A model generated the notes under the pieces. That model was not told the DNA's origin and did no database searches. It worked only from the letters and a program-made list of their open reading frames with translations. Of a DNA stretch of 20,031 bases, positions 8,363 through 15,684 are shown piece by piece (positions within the stretch are counted from its first letter, which is position 1; the number at the start of each line of letters is the position of its first letter). The position numbers were made by a program, and so were the translations under genes. Source of the DNA: an uncultured Lachnospiraceae bacterium (GTDB taxonomy: Bacteria > Bacillota_A > Clostridia > Lachnospirales > Lachnospiraceae); the NCBI GenBank assembly GCA_910588595.1, contig CAJUQU010000042.1, forward strand, positions 1 to 20,031. Reading direction: 5' to 3'.

Positions 8363-8617
8363 ATGAAAATTTACTGGAACGGTACATCTAAAAACATCAT
8401 AGGCCCGAAAGTAAAACAGCTCCGAACAGCCCAAGGGCTTTCCCAGGCCGCCCTTGCAGGCAGGCTCCAGCTCCTCGGCATGGAGTGCAGCGACCTGACA
8501 ATCCTGCGTATCGAACAGGGCAGCCGCTTTGTCCCGGACTATGAAGTGGCGATCCTTTCTGAATATTTTAACATATCCACGGACGAACTGCTTGGGAAAG
8601 GGGAGCCAGGACAGTAA
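8363..8617 (+). CDS. XRE-family helix-turn-helix regulator, 84 aa
   Basis: A single-domain lambda-repressor-like DNA-binding protein. Residues about 13-76 form the HTH_3 fold: VKQLRTAQGLSQAALAGRLQ is helix 1 to the start of the turn, DLTILRIEQGSRF is the recognition region, and VAILSEYFNISTDELLG is the typical closing helix. There is no second sensing domain. GGGAAG at 8350-8355 is the likely ribosome binding site. It is divergent from the 114-aa gene and is closely followed by a strong terminator that overlaps its stop, so it is monocistronic. I infer that it represses itself and the divergent gene through the two identical sites between them. Confidence 0.9.
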   Translation: MKIYWNGTSKNIIGPKVKQLRTAQGLSQAALAGRLQLLGMECSDLTILRIEQGSRFVPDYEVAILSEYFNISTDELLGKGEPGQ

Positions 8618-8643
8618 ATATATCCTACAGGCTCCCCTTTATC
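8600..8643 (+). terminator. Intrinsic terminator of the XRE gene
   Basis: GGGGAGCC at 8600-8607 pairs with GGCTCCCC at 8630-8637. The stem is extended internally by AGGA (8608-8611) with TCCT (8623-8626), and TTTAT follows. The stop codon of the XRE gene lies inside the loop. Confidence 0.8.
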
Positions 8644-8691
8644 TTGCCACTTGAATATCTTCTGAGACTGCAAGATGCCGCCTGTTTAAAC

Positions 8692-8760
8692 TTACTCTCT
8701 GAAAAATTCTTCGTATTCACACTGATATATTTGAGCAAGAGCCATAATCATATCCACAGG
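8692..8760 (-). pseudogene. C-terminal fragment of an XRE-type regulator
   Basis: Reading the minus strand from 8760 to the TAA at 8692 gives PVDMIMALAQIYQCEYEEFF plus RE, the typical closing helices of an XRE/Cro protein (ALAQIY ... EYEEFF). No N-terminal part precedes it. The frame runs straight into the truncated YqaJ gene in another phase. I read it as one side of a deletion junction. The call rests on pattern recognition of a very short stretch. Confidence 0.5.
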
Positions 8761-9137
8761 ATGCCCTTGGTGCCGTCGGGGAAATCTATAAAGAAGTCCA
8801 CGTCCGCCAGCATGAACGGATGGAGCGGGTGGCGGAACATCTTCCGGACGGGGTACACCTTAAGCCCTGTCTTCCTGGAGAAGATCTCCGCAACAAGGTC
8901 TTCCAGGCGGTGCACCACTTCCTTTGCCACCCAGTTGTCTTCCTCCTCGTCCACTACCGGCTGTATGCCCAGCTTGTCATAGTACAGGTCGCGCTTCGTA
9001 CTAAACGGCGACATTCCCATGATGGCTGCGGCGTCACTCCCCCCGATTCCTTTGCGGCGGAAGGAAAGCCAGTCCTCCCTGCTTAAGTTTTCCGTGTCAA
9101 CAAACACCTCTGCCTTATAATTCATATCCAGTCCCAT
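8748..9137 (-). pseudogene. YqaJ-type recombination nuclease, 3'-truncated
   Basis: A 129-residue remnant starting at the ATG at 9137 (GAGG six bases upstream; MGLDMNYKAEVFVDTENLSR). It has the YqaJ / phage-type exonuclease N-terminal features: WLSFRRKGIGGSDAAAIMG, then the segment ending HPFMLADVDFFI, which carries the first catalytic aspartate. In this family GIL is normally followed by ECKT, supplying the catalytic Glu and Lys. Here it reads GILWI then stop. Complete members are about 300 aa, so more than half is missing and the nuclease should be inactive. The break coincides with the XRE tail fragment. YqaJ nucleases with single-strand annealing proteins serve phages and integrative elements, so this marks a decayed mobile element. 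GC content is much higher than in the recombinase operon next door. Confidence 0.8.
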
Positions 9138-9303
9138 ATTTTTCCTCGCTTCCTGCCGCCTGCTGCGGCTGTGTACTTTGGACAGAAAATGGGTTCTGGT
9201 GGGTGGCTCCCTGCTTATGGTCTGCCACCCGTCCGGATTGAATTGCACACAGTGCAGCCAGGCAACGCGGCCGGGGAGGGCGCAGGAGACGGTGATGGGA
9301 GGT
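9138..9303 (-). pseudogene. Fragment of an unrecognised element gene
   Basis: Upstream of the YqaJ remnant the same minus-strand frame stays open and looks coding from about 9303: ITVSCALPGRVAWLHCVQFN, then PDGWQTISREPPTRTHFL. The upstream part in the AT-rich DNA beyond 9303 does not look coding. The abrupt change in base composition at about 9303 suggests that the 5' part was lost. I do not recognise the family with certainty. Similar segments may precede YqaJ genes in Lachnospiraceae integrative elements, but this is from memory. Confidence 0.4.
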
Positions 9304-9330
9304 ATGTGTAGATTTAGAATAGGACAACTA

Positions 9331-9360
9331 TTAACAAGCATAGATTGTATAGAATATACA
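9331..9360 (+). promoter_or_regulatory. Candidate promoter with overlapping palindrome before the recombinase operon
   Basis: TTAACA at 9331-9336 and TATACA at 9355-9360 are 18 bp apart, a moderate promoter match 13 bp before the start of the 86-aa gene. The -10 forms the right arm of a perfect 15-bp palindrome, TGTATA GAA TATACA (9346-9360), a plausible operator. The short distance to the start codon leaves very little leader, so the real start point could lie elsewhere. Confidence 0.4.
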
Positions 9361-9372
9361 GATGGAGGAAAT

Positions 9373-9633
9373 ATGGACAATCAGCAGACCAATCTATTAT
9401 GCCAGACTGACATTCAGACAGTTGACATCCAAAATCTGGTTGACATCAGCGATGTCAAAATAGACACCACTATGAAAAAGACGGACAGAATACAAAATTT
9501 TATCAGGGATATTAAAAATCCTTATTGTTTCCGATGCAAAAATACTGTTGTGAAGGTTTCTTTTTGCAGCGAAGGCGGATCTTTTCAGGAACTGCTTCAG
9601 GATTATTTTAGTACCCTGTCTCATTGCGAATAA
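9373..9633 (+). CDS. Small conserved element protein upstream of the recombinases, 86 aa
   Basis: The ATG at 9373 is preceded by GGAGG at 9364-9368, so I start there although the frame is open further upstream. The protein (MDNQQTNLLCQTDIQTVDIQ at its start) has an N-terminal part with repeated DI/VDI turns. A compact motif follows, NPYCFRCKNTVVKVSF, with a CxxC pair that could bind metal. There is no membrane segment. I recall similar 80-90-residue proteins (possibly annotated DUF6870) directly before serine recombinases in clostridial integrative elements, which fits its place 102 bp before the first recombinase. A role as excision or recombination directionality factor is possible but is inference only. 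Confidence 0.75.
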   Translation: MDNQQTNLLCQTDIQTVDIQNLVDISDVKIDTTMKKTDRIQNFIRDIKNPYCFRCKNTVVKVSFCSEGGSFQELLQDYFSTLSHCE

Positions 9634-9741
9634 TCTGAAATCCTTGCTTTTGCGCCTTTTATTATATATGATAGAGGGGAAGCAATGTGCATTTATATTT
9701 TTAGGTTATTCTGAATTTGTTTTTGGAAAGGATGAATGATC

Positions 9742-11391
9742 ATGAATGTAAATGACGAACTAAAAGAATGGATGGCGGCAGATTACACCCGCCTTTCAAA
9801 GGAGGATGGTGATAAAGAAGAAAGCGACAGCATCAATAACCAAAAGGCTTTGATTCAGCACTATACCGAAAGCCACCCTGAATTATGCCTGGTAAGGCAC
9901 TATTCCGATGACGGGTATACAGGGGTAAATTTTAACCGGCCTGGTTTTCAGAATATGCTTGAAGGTATCAAAGAAGGACAAATCAACTGTATCATTGTTA
10001 AAGACCTGTCACGATTCGGACGCAATTACATAGAGGTCGGACGTTATATAGAACGAATCTTCCCGACTCTTGGCATCCGTTTCATTGCAATCAATGATAA
10101 TTATGACAGTCTTTACAACAACTCATCTTCTGACCAGCTCCTTCTGCCGTTCAAGAATTTAATCAATGATGCTTATAGCCGGGATATATCAGTAAAGGTG
10201 CGCTCCAATCTGGATGTAAAGCGCAGGCAGGGTGATTTTGTAAGCCCCTCTGTCCCCTATGGGTACAAGCGTTTGGAAACGGACAAAAATAAGCTTGCCA
10301 TAGATGAGCCTGCCGCCAATATTGTCAGGCTCATTTTTGCAAAAAGAATTGAAGGTCAGAGCAACCAGCAGATTGCAGCTTTATTAAACCAGATGAAGGT
10401 GCCCACACCCATCAGGTACAAACAGGAAAGCGGCAGCCACGCAAAAACTGCTTTCCAGGTCTACAGCACACCGAAGTGGTATGGTACTACAGTAAGGCGT
10501 ATCCTTGAAAATGAAATATATACTGGTACGATGGTTCAGGGAAAGACCTACCGGCCCAATTACAAGATCCGAAAACCTGTCGCAAGACCGCAGAAAGACT
10601 GGTTCCGCAAGGAAGGTACTCACGAAGCTATTATCAGCCGAAATGATTTTGATCTGGTTCACAACATACTGGATACAGATACGCACCAGTCCGCCGGACA
10701 GGAAACGATTTATCCCTTCTCGGGCATTGTATACTGCGGCAACTGCCATCAGAGCTGCAACCGCAAGCAGACGGTAAAGAAAAACAAAAGCTATTTCTAT
10801 TATGGCTGCTATCTTTCCAACCATACTACATGCTGCAAAGGATTCTGTATCAATGAGTCCTATCTGGAACAGACTGTGTTAAGCACGTTACGTCAATACA
10901 TAAATGACCTGACTGATATGGAGCAGATGCTTTCCCACCTGGAAAACATTCCCATCCAGCAGACCGAAGTAAAGACATTGACACAGGAAATCCAACATGC
11001 GGAAGTCTCTTTGCAAAAATACCAGCAGCTCCTTTCCTCCCTTTATGAGGATTACCATGAAGGCTTGCTAAACAAGGATGAATACCTGGACTTAAAGGAA
11101 TCATATCAGGAGCAGGTAAATGAACTGTCAGCGGCATTGGACAACATGACCACACAGCAGGATGGACTGACTGCCGCATTCAAGGCAGATACATCCCATA
11201 TAGACGAGTTCCGAAAATATATGGAATCTCCCGTCCTCAACCGCAAAATGCTGATATCTATGGTAAAAAAGATATACATTTATCCCAAAAACCGCATACA
11301 CATTGTTTTTCGGTTCCCAGATGAGTTTGAAAAGCTGCTGCATTTCCTGCCAGACGCTGTTTCCGATAAGCTCATAGCAAGGGAGGTGTAG
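9742..11391 (+). CDS. Large serine recombinase 1, 549 aa
   Basis: Site-specific recombinase of the large serine family, which moves elements by concerted double-strand cleavage and strand rotation. Numbered from the ATG at 9742, the resolvase domain begins with DYTRLSKED, with nucleophile Ser19 two residues after the arginine. It continues with YSDDGYTGVNFNRPGFQNML and the arginine-rich DLSRFGRNYIE. The Recombinase domain spans about residues 170-300 (PYGYKR ... ENEIYTGTM). A zinc ribbon from about residue 332 is intact (YCGNC at one end, TCCKGFC at the other), then a coiled coil and a C-terminal beta segment (KKIYIYPKNRIHIVF). AAAGGA at 9727-9732 is too close to the ATG at 9736 and well spaced for 9742. 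First gene of a three-recombinase operon; its last codons hold the ribosome binding site of the next gene. Confidence 0.95.
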   Translation: MNVNDELKEWMAADYTRLSKEDGDKEESDSINNQKALIQHYTESHPELCLVRHYSDDGYTGVNFNRPGFQNMLEGIKEGQINCIIVKDLSRFGRNYIEVGRYIERIFPTLGIRFIAINDNYDSLYNNSSSDQLLLPFKNLINDAYSRDISVKVRSNLDVKRRQGDFVSPSVPYGYKRLETDKNKLAIDEPAANIVRLIFAKRIEGQSNQQIAALLNQMKVPTPIRYKQESGSHAKTAFQVYSTPKWYGTTVRRILENEIYTGTMVQGKTYRPNYKIRKPVARPQKDWFRKEGTHEAIISRNDFDLVHNILDTDTHQSAGQETIYPFSGIVYCGNCHQSCNRKQTVKKNKSYFYYGCYLSNHTTCCKGFCINESYLEQTVLSTLRQYINDLTDMEQMLSHLENIPIQQTEVKTLTQEIQHAEVSLQKYQQLLSSLYEDYHEGLLNKDEYLDLKESYQEQVNELSAALDNMTTQQDGLTAAFKADTSHIDEFRKYMESPVLNRKMLISMVKKIYIYPKNRIHIVFRFPDEFEKLLHFLPDAVSDKLIAREV

Positions 11392-11395
11392 ACGG

Positions 11396-13093
11396 ATGCC
11401 GCATAAAAGAACAGGCAGAATTGCTGATACAGCCGCCATGAACGCTTTTGGTACTGCTCCTGATGTTTACCCAACCGGATTATACCTGCGCATATCAGGG
11501 GAGGAAGCTGCAAAGGGAGAAAAACTGAATAACCAAAGGGACTTGCTGTTAAGCTTTGTAAAAACTAAAACAGAATTAAAAATTGTGGATATTTACTCTG
11601 ATAACGGAGAAACCGGAACGAATTTTGACCGTCCTGAATGGAACCGTTTGATGGAGGATGTAAAAAAGAAACGTATCTCATGTATTGTGGTAAAAGACTT
11701 GTCACGTTTTGGAAGGAACTATATAGAAACCGGAAATTACCTTGAAATGGTGTTTCCTGTCTTAAAAGTCCGCTTTATAGCGGTCAATGACAACTATGAC
11801 TCAGAACAGTTGGAAAGCAGTGCCCTTCAGCCGTTAGACACCATGATCAAAGGCATCGTGAATGAAGCCTATGCAAAAGACATCTCCCGCAAGATATTTA
11901 CTGCAAAAGAAATCCAACGGAAAAACGGACTATATTACGGGAATGTGCCACCTTATGGCTACTGCAAAGAGCCGGCTGACCCACACCACCTGATTGTCAA
12001 TCAGGAAACAGCACCTACAGTACGGCAGATTTTTCAATGGAAACTTGAAGGTATGGGAAATTTTCAAATTGCCCGGCTCTTGAATGAAAGCAATATTGCA
12101 GCACCAATGCGTTATCAGTTTCTGGCAGGCGCTGTAAAAGCTCCGCGTTACGAAAACAGCATCTGGCAGGGCGTTACCGTTAAAGTCATCCTAAGCAACC
12201 GCACTTATACCGGGGATCTGGCAATGGGGAAAAAGAGGAAAAACCTCTCTAAAAACCTTACCAAAATCAAGAATATCCCTTATGAGGACTGGATAATAAC
12301 GGAAAATACCCATGAGGCCATCATAAGCCGTGAAATATTCTTTGAGGTCCAGCGTATTTGTATGCAGGAGCTGGAAAAAAACAGGGCAAGCCGTTACTGT
12401 CATTCAGATATTGATTCGCCGGATGATATTTTTGCCGGATTGGTTTACAGCGGGAACACAGGACTCAAGATGTACCGCACACGGAACTATTATGAAAAGC
12501 ATGGCATGAAATATCGTTATACCACTATTTCACAAAGGGATGCGGACTACTCAAAATGTTCAATCATCAGCATCAAAGAGGAACAAATACAGGAAACTCT
12601 TGTCTGCCTTCTGAAAAAGCAGATGGAATTGGCATTAGAACTGAATGATTACCTTGCAACGGTACAGGAACATAAGACATTTCTTAACAGAAAGGAGGCT
12701 TTGGAAAAACAAATCAAAGAACTTGCCGCAAGGCATAAAGAACTTACTTCTATGCAGTCAGATTTATACCTGCATTATTCGGAAGGGTCACTTGCCCGTG
12801 AAAAATATCTTGCGCAAAAGGAAGAATACAGACTGGAAAGGCTTTCATCAGAAAGCCGTCTGGCAGAACTGAAATCCACCCTTGAACGCTTGAAAGTGCG
12901 CTTTTCCCCACATAACCCATACATCCGGCTTCTATTGGAATTCTACGAAGGCGATTTCTTGTCAAAGGATCTTTTACATAGGTTAGTTGACAAAATTTAT
13001 GTCTACGATTCCAAAACACTTGAAGTTGTCTTCAAATATCGGGATGAAATAGAACCTATACTCAAGTTCCGGGAAAGCGGGGTGCTGCAATGA
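11396..13093 (+). CDS. Large serine recombinase 2, zinc ribbon degenerate, 565 aa
   Basis: Same domain order as recombinase 1: resolvase catalytic domain with YLRISGEE (nucleophile Ser34) and KDLSRFGRNYIETGNY, Recombinase domain (PPYGYCKE ... SNRTYTGDLAMG), ribbon region, long coiled coil (about residues 400-500) and C-terminal DKIYVYDSKTLEVVFKYRDE. The ribbon has lost its metal ligands: the position of the first CxxC reads SGNT (residues 352-355) and only one cysteine (YSKCSI) remains in the region. The catalytic residues look intact. A strong GGGAGGTG lies inside the end of recombinase 1 and only four bases separate the two genes. The intact catalytic face with a lost ribbon suggests a partner subunit with altered DNA contact, not an independent integrase; this is inference. 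Confidence 0.94.
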   Translation: MPHKRTGRIADTAAMNAFGTAPDVYPTGLYLRISGEEAAKGEKLNNQRDLLLSFVKTKTELKIVDIYSDNGETGTNFDRPEWNRLMEDVKKKRISCIVVKDLSRFGRNYIETGNYLEMVFPVLKVRFIAVNDNYDSEQLESSALQPLDTMIKGIVNEAYAKDISRKIFTAKEIQRKNGLYYGNVPPYGYCKEPADPHHLIVNQETAPTVRQIFQWKLEGMGNFQIARLLNESNIAAPMRYQFLAGAVKAPRYENSIWQGVTVKVILSNRTYTGDLAMGKKRKNLSKNLTKIKNIPYEDWIITENTHEAIISREIFFEVQRICMQELEKNRASRYCHSDIDSPDDIFAGLVYSGNTGLKMYRTRNYYEKHGMKYRYTTISQRDADYSKCSIISIKEEQIQETLVCLLKKQMELALELNDYLATVQEHKTFLNRKEALEKQIKELAARHKELTSMQSDLYLHYSEGSLAREKYLAQKEEYRLERLSSESRLAELKSTLERLKVRFSPHNPYIRLLLEFYEGDFLSKDLLHRLVDKIYVYDSKTLEVVFKYRDEIEPILKFRESGVLQ

Positions 13094-14745
13094 AAAGCAA
13101 TCATCTTTACGAAAATTTTATGGGGGACAATATCCTTGCCTGCTATCTGAGGGTATCCGATGAAGATTTTGACTTGAAGCAGAATGTCCTGAAGGATGAA
13201 AGCACCAGCATCAGTGCCCAGCGGCGGCTGATACACAGCTATATTGAATCAAAGCCTGAGCTGAGGCAGATGAACATAAGGGAATTTCTGGATGATGGTT
13301 ATTCCGGTACAAATTTTGAACGGCCTGCAATTCAGGAAATTTTTCAACTGGTGTCCGAGGGCAGGATAGGTGGCATTATTGTAAAGGACATGTCACGGTT
13401 TGGACGGAACTATATCGAAACTGGCTGTTATATTGAACAGGTTTTTCCTTTAATAGGAATACGCTTCATAGCCATCAATGATTCCTTTGACAGCTCAGAG
13501 TATATTGGTAATACACCCGGACTTGAAATGGCGTTCAAAAATGTAATTTATGACTATTACAGCAAGGATCTGTCATCCAAAGTAAAGAGCATCAAGAAGA
13601 TACAACAGAAACGCGGGGACTTTGTAGCAGCAAAACCGCCATACGGATATATTATTTCCCGTGGCGGCGATGGCCGGCACTGTGACCGGCACAAGCTGGA
13701 GGTTGATCCTGAATCTGCAGAAGTTGTAAAAGACATATTTCGCCTGACGCTTTCTGGATGGAAGCCAGTTAAGATTGCACAATGGTTAAATGAACTTCTT
13801 ATTCCTACCCCTGCACAGAGGTTGCACAAACTTTACGGCTTTCAATGCGGCGGTTTCACAGAAGACCAACTGAGGTCTCAATTTTGGAAGCCAGGACAGG
13901 TCACAAAAATCCTTCAGGATGAGACCATGACGGGAGCGACCGTCAATAACCGCGTTCAGGTAAAAGGAGTGGGCAGTAGAAAGTTCAAGCGGCAGAAAAC
14001 GGAAAACCATGTGATTGTCAGGGATACCCATGAAGCTATTATTGACAGGGATACATTCCTTCAGGCAGCTGATATTATCCGCAATCGCAAGACTGTACGC
14101 ACTGACAACCGGCAAAAGAATGAAAACCTGTTTTACCAGAAGATTTACTGCGGTCATTGTGGTTGCAGGCTGAAACATGAAGTACATACACGTCATTCCC
14201 GTATTGATGCGATTTATTATTGTCCCCATGCAAGACCTTCAGGCGGCGGTACATGCAGCTTACATTCCATAAAGGACGAATTACTAAAAGAACAGGTGCT
14301 TCGCCCGCTGCAGGTTCAGGTTCAGCTTATTTTGGACAAACAGATGCCTCTCCCAAAGTCTGACAAAGAAAAGCTTCAGAGCAGACTGCGGGCAATTTCA
14401 CGGCTGCTGGAACAGAATAAGGGGAAAGTTCCCCGCCTCTACGAGGAATTCAGAACGGGGAACATAAGCCGGGAACAATTTGTCAAACAAAAAGATGCTA
14501 TATCATCTGCAAACAATGAGCTTGACTCGGAAAGGGGTGAAATAGAAGAAAAATTATACACCATAGAATCCGCACAGAAAAAAACTGAGTCAGAGTCGCT
14601 TCTGGAAATAACCAGACTAAAAACCCTAACTCAGAATGCTGTTGATCTATTTGTAAGTAAAGTCGTTGTAAATTCTCCGAATTCCATTGAAATCACTTGG
14701 AAGTCAAAGGATTTATTTGATGAAATTTACAATAGGAATGCCTAA
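13090..14745 (+). CDS. Large serine recombinase 3, 551 aa
   Basis: Third member of the operon; its start overlaps the stop of recombinase 2 by four bases (ATGA), so translation is coupled. The resolvase domain has CYLRVSDED (nucleophile Ser23), DDGYSGTNFERP and KDMSRFGRNYIETGCY. The Recombinase domain follows (KPPYGYIISRGGDGRHCDRH ... DETMTGATV). The zinc ribbon is intact: YCGHCGC from Cys354, then YYCPHARPSGGGTC. A coiled coil and a C-terminal beta segment (SKVVVNSPNSIEITWKSKD) follow. It is the most divergent of the three, with a longer insertion between the catalytic serine and the next helix. Its stop codon lies in the loop of a hairpin (14732-14761), and the element end is 80 bp downstream. 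That position next to the end is usual for an element's own integrase. Confidence 0.95.
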   Translation: MKSNHLYENFMGDNILACYLRVSDEDFDLKQNVLKDESTSISAQRRLIHSYIESKPELRQMNIREFLDDGYSGTNFERPAIQEIFQLVSEGRIGGIIVKDMSRFGRNYIETGCYIEQVFPLIGIRFIAINDSFDSSEYIGNTPGLEMAFKNVIYDYYSKDLSSKVKSIKKIQQKRGDFVAAKPPYGYIISRGGDGRHCDRHKLEVDPESAEVVKDIFRLTLSGWKPVKIAQWLNELLIPTPAQRLHKLYGFQCGGFTEDQLRSQFWKPGQVTKILQDETMTGATVNNRVQVKGVGSRKFKRQKTENHVIVRDTHEAIIDRDTFLQAADIIRNRKTVRTDNRQKNENLFYQKIYCGHCGCRLKHEVHTRHSRIDAIYYCPHARPSGGGTCSLHSIKDELLKEQVLRPLQVQVQLILDKQMPLPKSDKEKLQSRLRAISRLLEQNKGKVPRLYEEFRTGNISREQFVKQKDAISSANNELDSERGEIEEKLYTIESAQKKTESESLLEITRLKTLTQNAVDLFVSKVVVNSPNSIEITWKSKDLFDEIYNRNA

Positions 14746-14761
14746 AAATCAGCATTCCTAT
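14732..14761. other. Perfect 10-bp hairpin at the end of the recombinase operon
   Basis: ATAGGAATGC at 14732-14741 pairs perfectly with 14752-14761 around a 10-nt loop that contains the stop codon of recombinase 3. No T run follows on the plus strand, so it is a poor classical terminator. It could instead slow transcription or serve as part of a recombinase binding region near the element end. A separate 10-bp palindrome AAACCGGTTT follows at 14797-14806. Confidence 0.5.
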
Positions 14762-14792
14762 CGAAAAATGAATGATATACAAAAGATTGTAA

Positions 14793-15434
14793 CTATAAAC
14801 CGGTTTGTCTGTCTGAAACACAATACTCGACGATCACGATCGGGACCGATGTCTTTTTGAGCAGATAATAACTACTGTTATCTTTTGCCACGCGCTCTTT
14901 CTTGGGTTTTAATGTCGTGATCAGCTGCCTCTGCATGATCTCCGCCGCGTTTTTGCTGCTGACGGAATCCTTGTAGTAGAACACCTGGACACCGCTTACG
15001 GAGGAGTCCGGATAGCTGTTCTGATGTATGCTGACTGCGAGCACTGGCTTTGCCTCCTCGATGATGGCAAGGCGGTTTTTCATATCCCGGACCTTTTTGT
15101 TAGAATCCGTCTCTTTGTACAATCCGTTATCATCTGTCCTTGTCATGACGACATTGATGCCGTTTTCCCTGAGATTGCGTTCCACCTTTAGGGCGATCGC
15201 GAGATTGATATCTTTCTCCAGTGCATTGTTGATACCGATCTTGCCAGGATCGATCCCGCCATGTCCGGCATCTACTACAATCGTGATCTCATCGCCATTT
15301 TTCTGGAATGCCTTTTTTTCTGTCTCCTCTATCGTACTCACAAACTGCGCGGACTCCCTCGCCAGCAGGATCATAGCCAGCACCAGCAGAAGAGTCAGGA
15401 CTTTCGTTGCCTTTTTGTTTCGATCTGCATTCAT
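14793..15434 (-). pseudogene. cwlD: CwlD-like N-acetylmuramoyl-L-alanine amidase, 3'-truncated by the element
   Basis: Amidase_3 family zinc hydrolase that cleaves the amide bond between muramic acid and the stem peptide; the CwlD subgroup acts in spore cortex maturation. An N-terminal signal anchor (about residues 11-25) is followed by the catalytic domain with zinc ligands His58 (VVDAGHGG), Glu73 (ALEKDINLA) and His137 (AVSIHQNS). The catalytic Glu203 ends the native sequence: family members continue VE with a GFLSN-like segment and about 30-40 more residues. Here YCVSDRQTGL and a stop follow, encoded by the mobile element. Residue 203 is encoded at 14826-14828, placing the junction at 14825/14826. 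Without the last helix the protein is probably unstable or inactive. GAGGA precedes the start. The cwlD symbol rests on size and layout; a vegetative paralogue is possible. Confidence 0.82.
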
Positions 15435-15626
15435 TCCTCATACCTATACCCCAAATACCGTTGCTATATTGTATGAGGCGCGATCCCGTTTCATCACTGA
15501 ATTTATTTTGCATAATATATTTTGCAGTTCTCTGCCCATCTGTAGTCACTATGCTATATTCAATTTGTCATTATTATAAAAAATACACAAAATTGCACTA
15601 CTTTAGTTCGATTATCCAACAAATAT

Positions 15627-15655
15627 TTGACAATTTTGACAAATATAGTTATACT
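15627..15655 (+). promoter_or_regulatory. Sigma-A-type promoter of the chemotaxis-type gene
   Basis: TTGACA at 15627-15632 and TATACT at 15650-15655 are 17 bp apart, an excellent match ending 29 bp before the start codon. A second TTGACA nearby is too close to the -10 to serve. It indicates vegetative expression, not flagellar sigma-28 control. The rest of 15435-15684 shows no gene I can support. Confidence 0.75.
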
Positions 15656-15684
15656 GTAATCAAAAAATTCGAGAGGGGATATTT

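Larger units (their letters stand above)
8692..14825. mobile_element. Mobile element region: decayed remnant plus triple serine recombinase operon
   Basis: The right boundary is well defined. The recombinase operon ends at 14745, and 80 bp later (14825/14826) recognisable amidase coding sequence resumes on the minus strand. The left boundary is not visible: there is no matching amidase 3' fragment, integrase-type repeat or conjugation gene in the window. I set the left limit at the first clear remnant (XRE tail and YqaJ). The divergent XRE module at 7858-8643 could also belong to the element. The GC-rich remnant and the AT-rich recombinase operon differ in composition, so this may be two elements of different age. 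Confidence 0.55.

Noticed and set aside
9201..9230. GGGTGGC/GCCACCC 7-bp inverted repeat
   Set aside because: It lies in GC-rich former coding sequence with a 16-nt loop and no T run; chance pairing is likely.
9736..9741. ATG at 9736 as start of recombinase 1
   Set aside because: The AAAGGA at 9727-9732 leaves only three bases before it; the ATG at 9742 is spaced normally.
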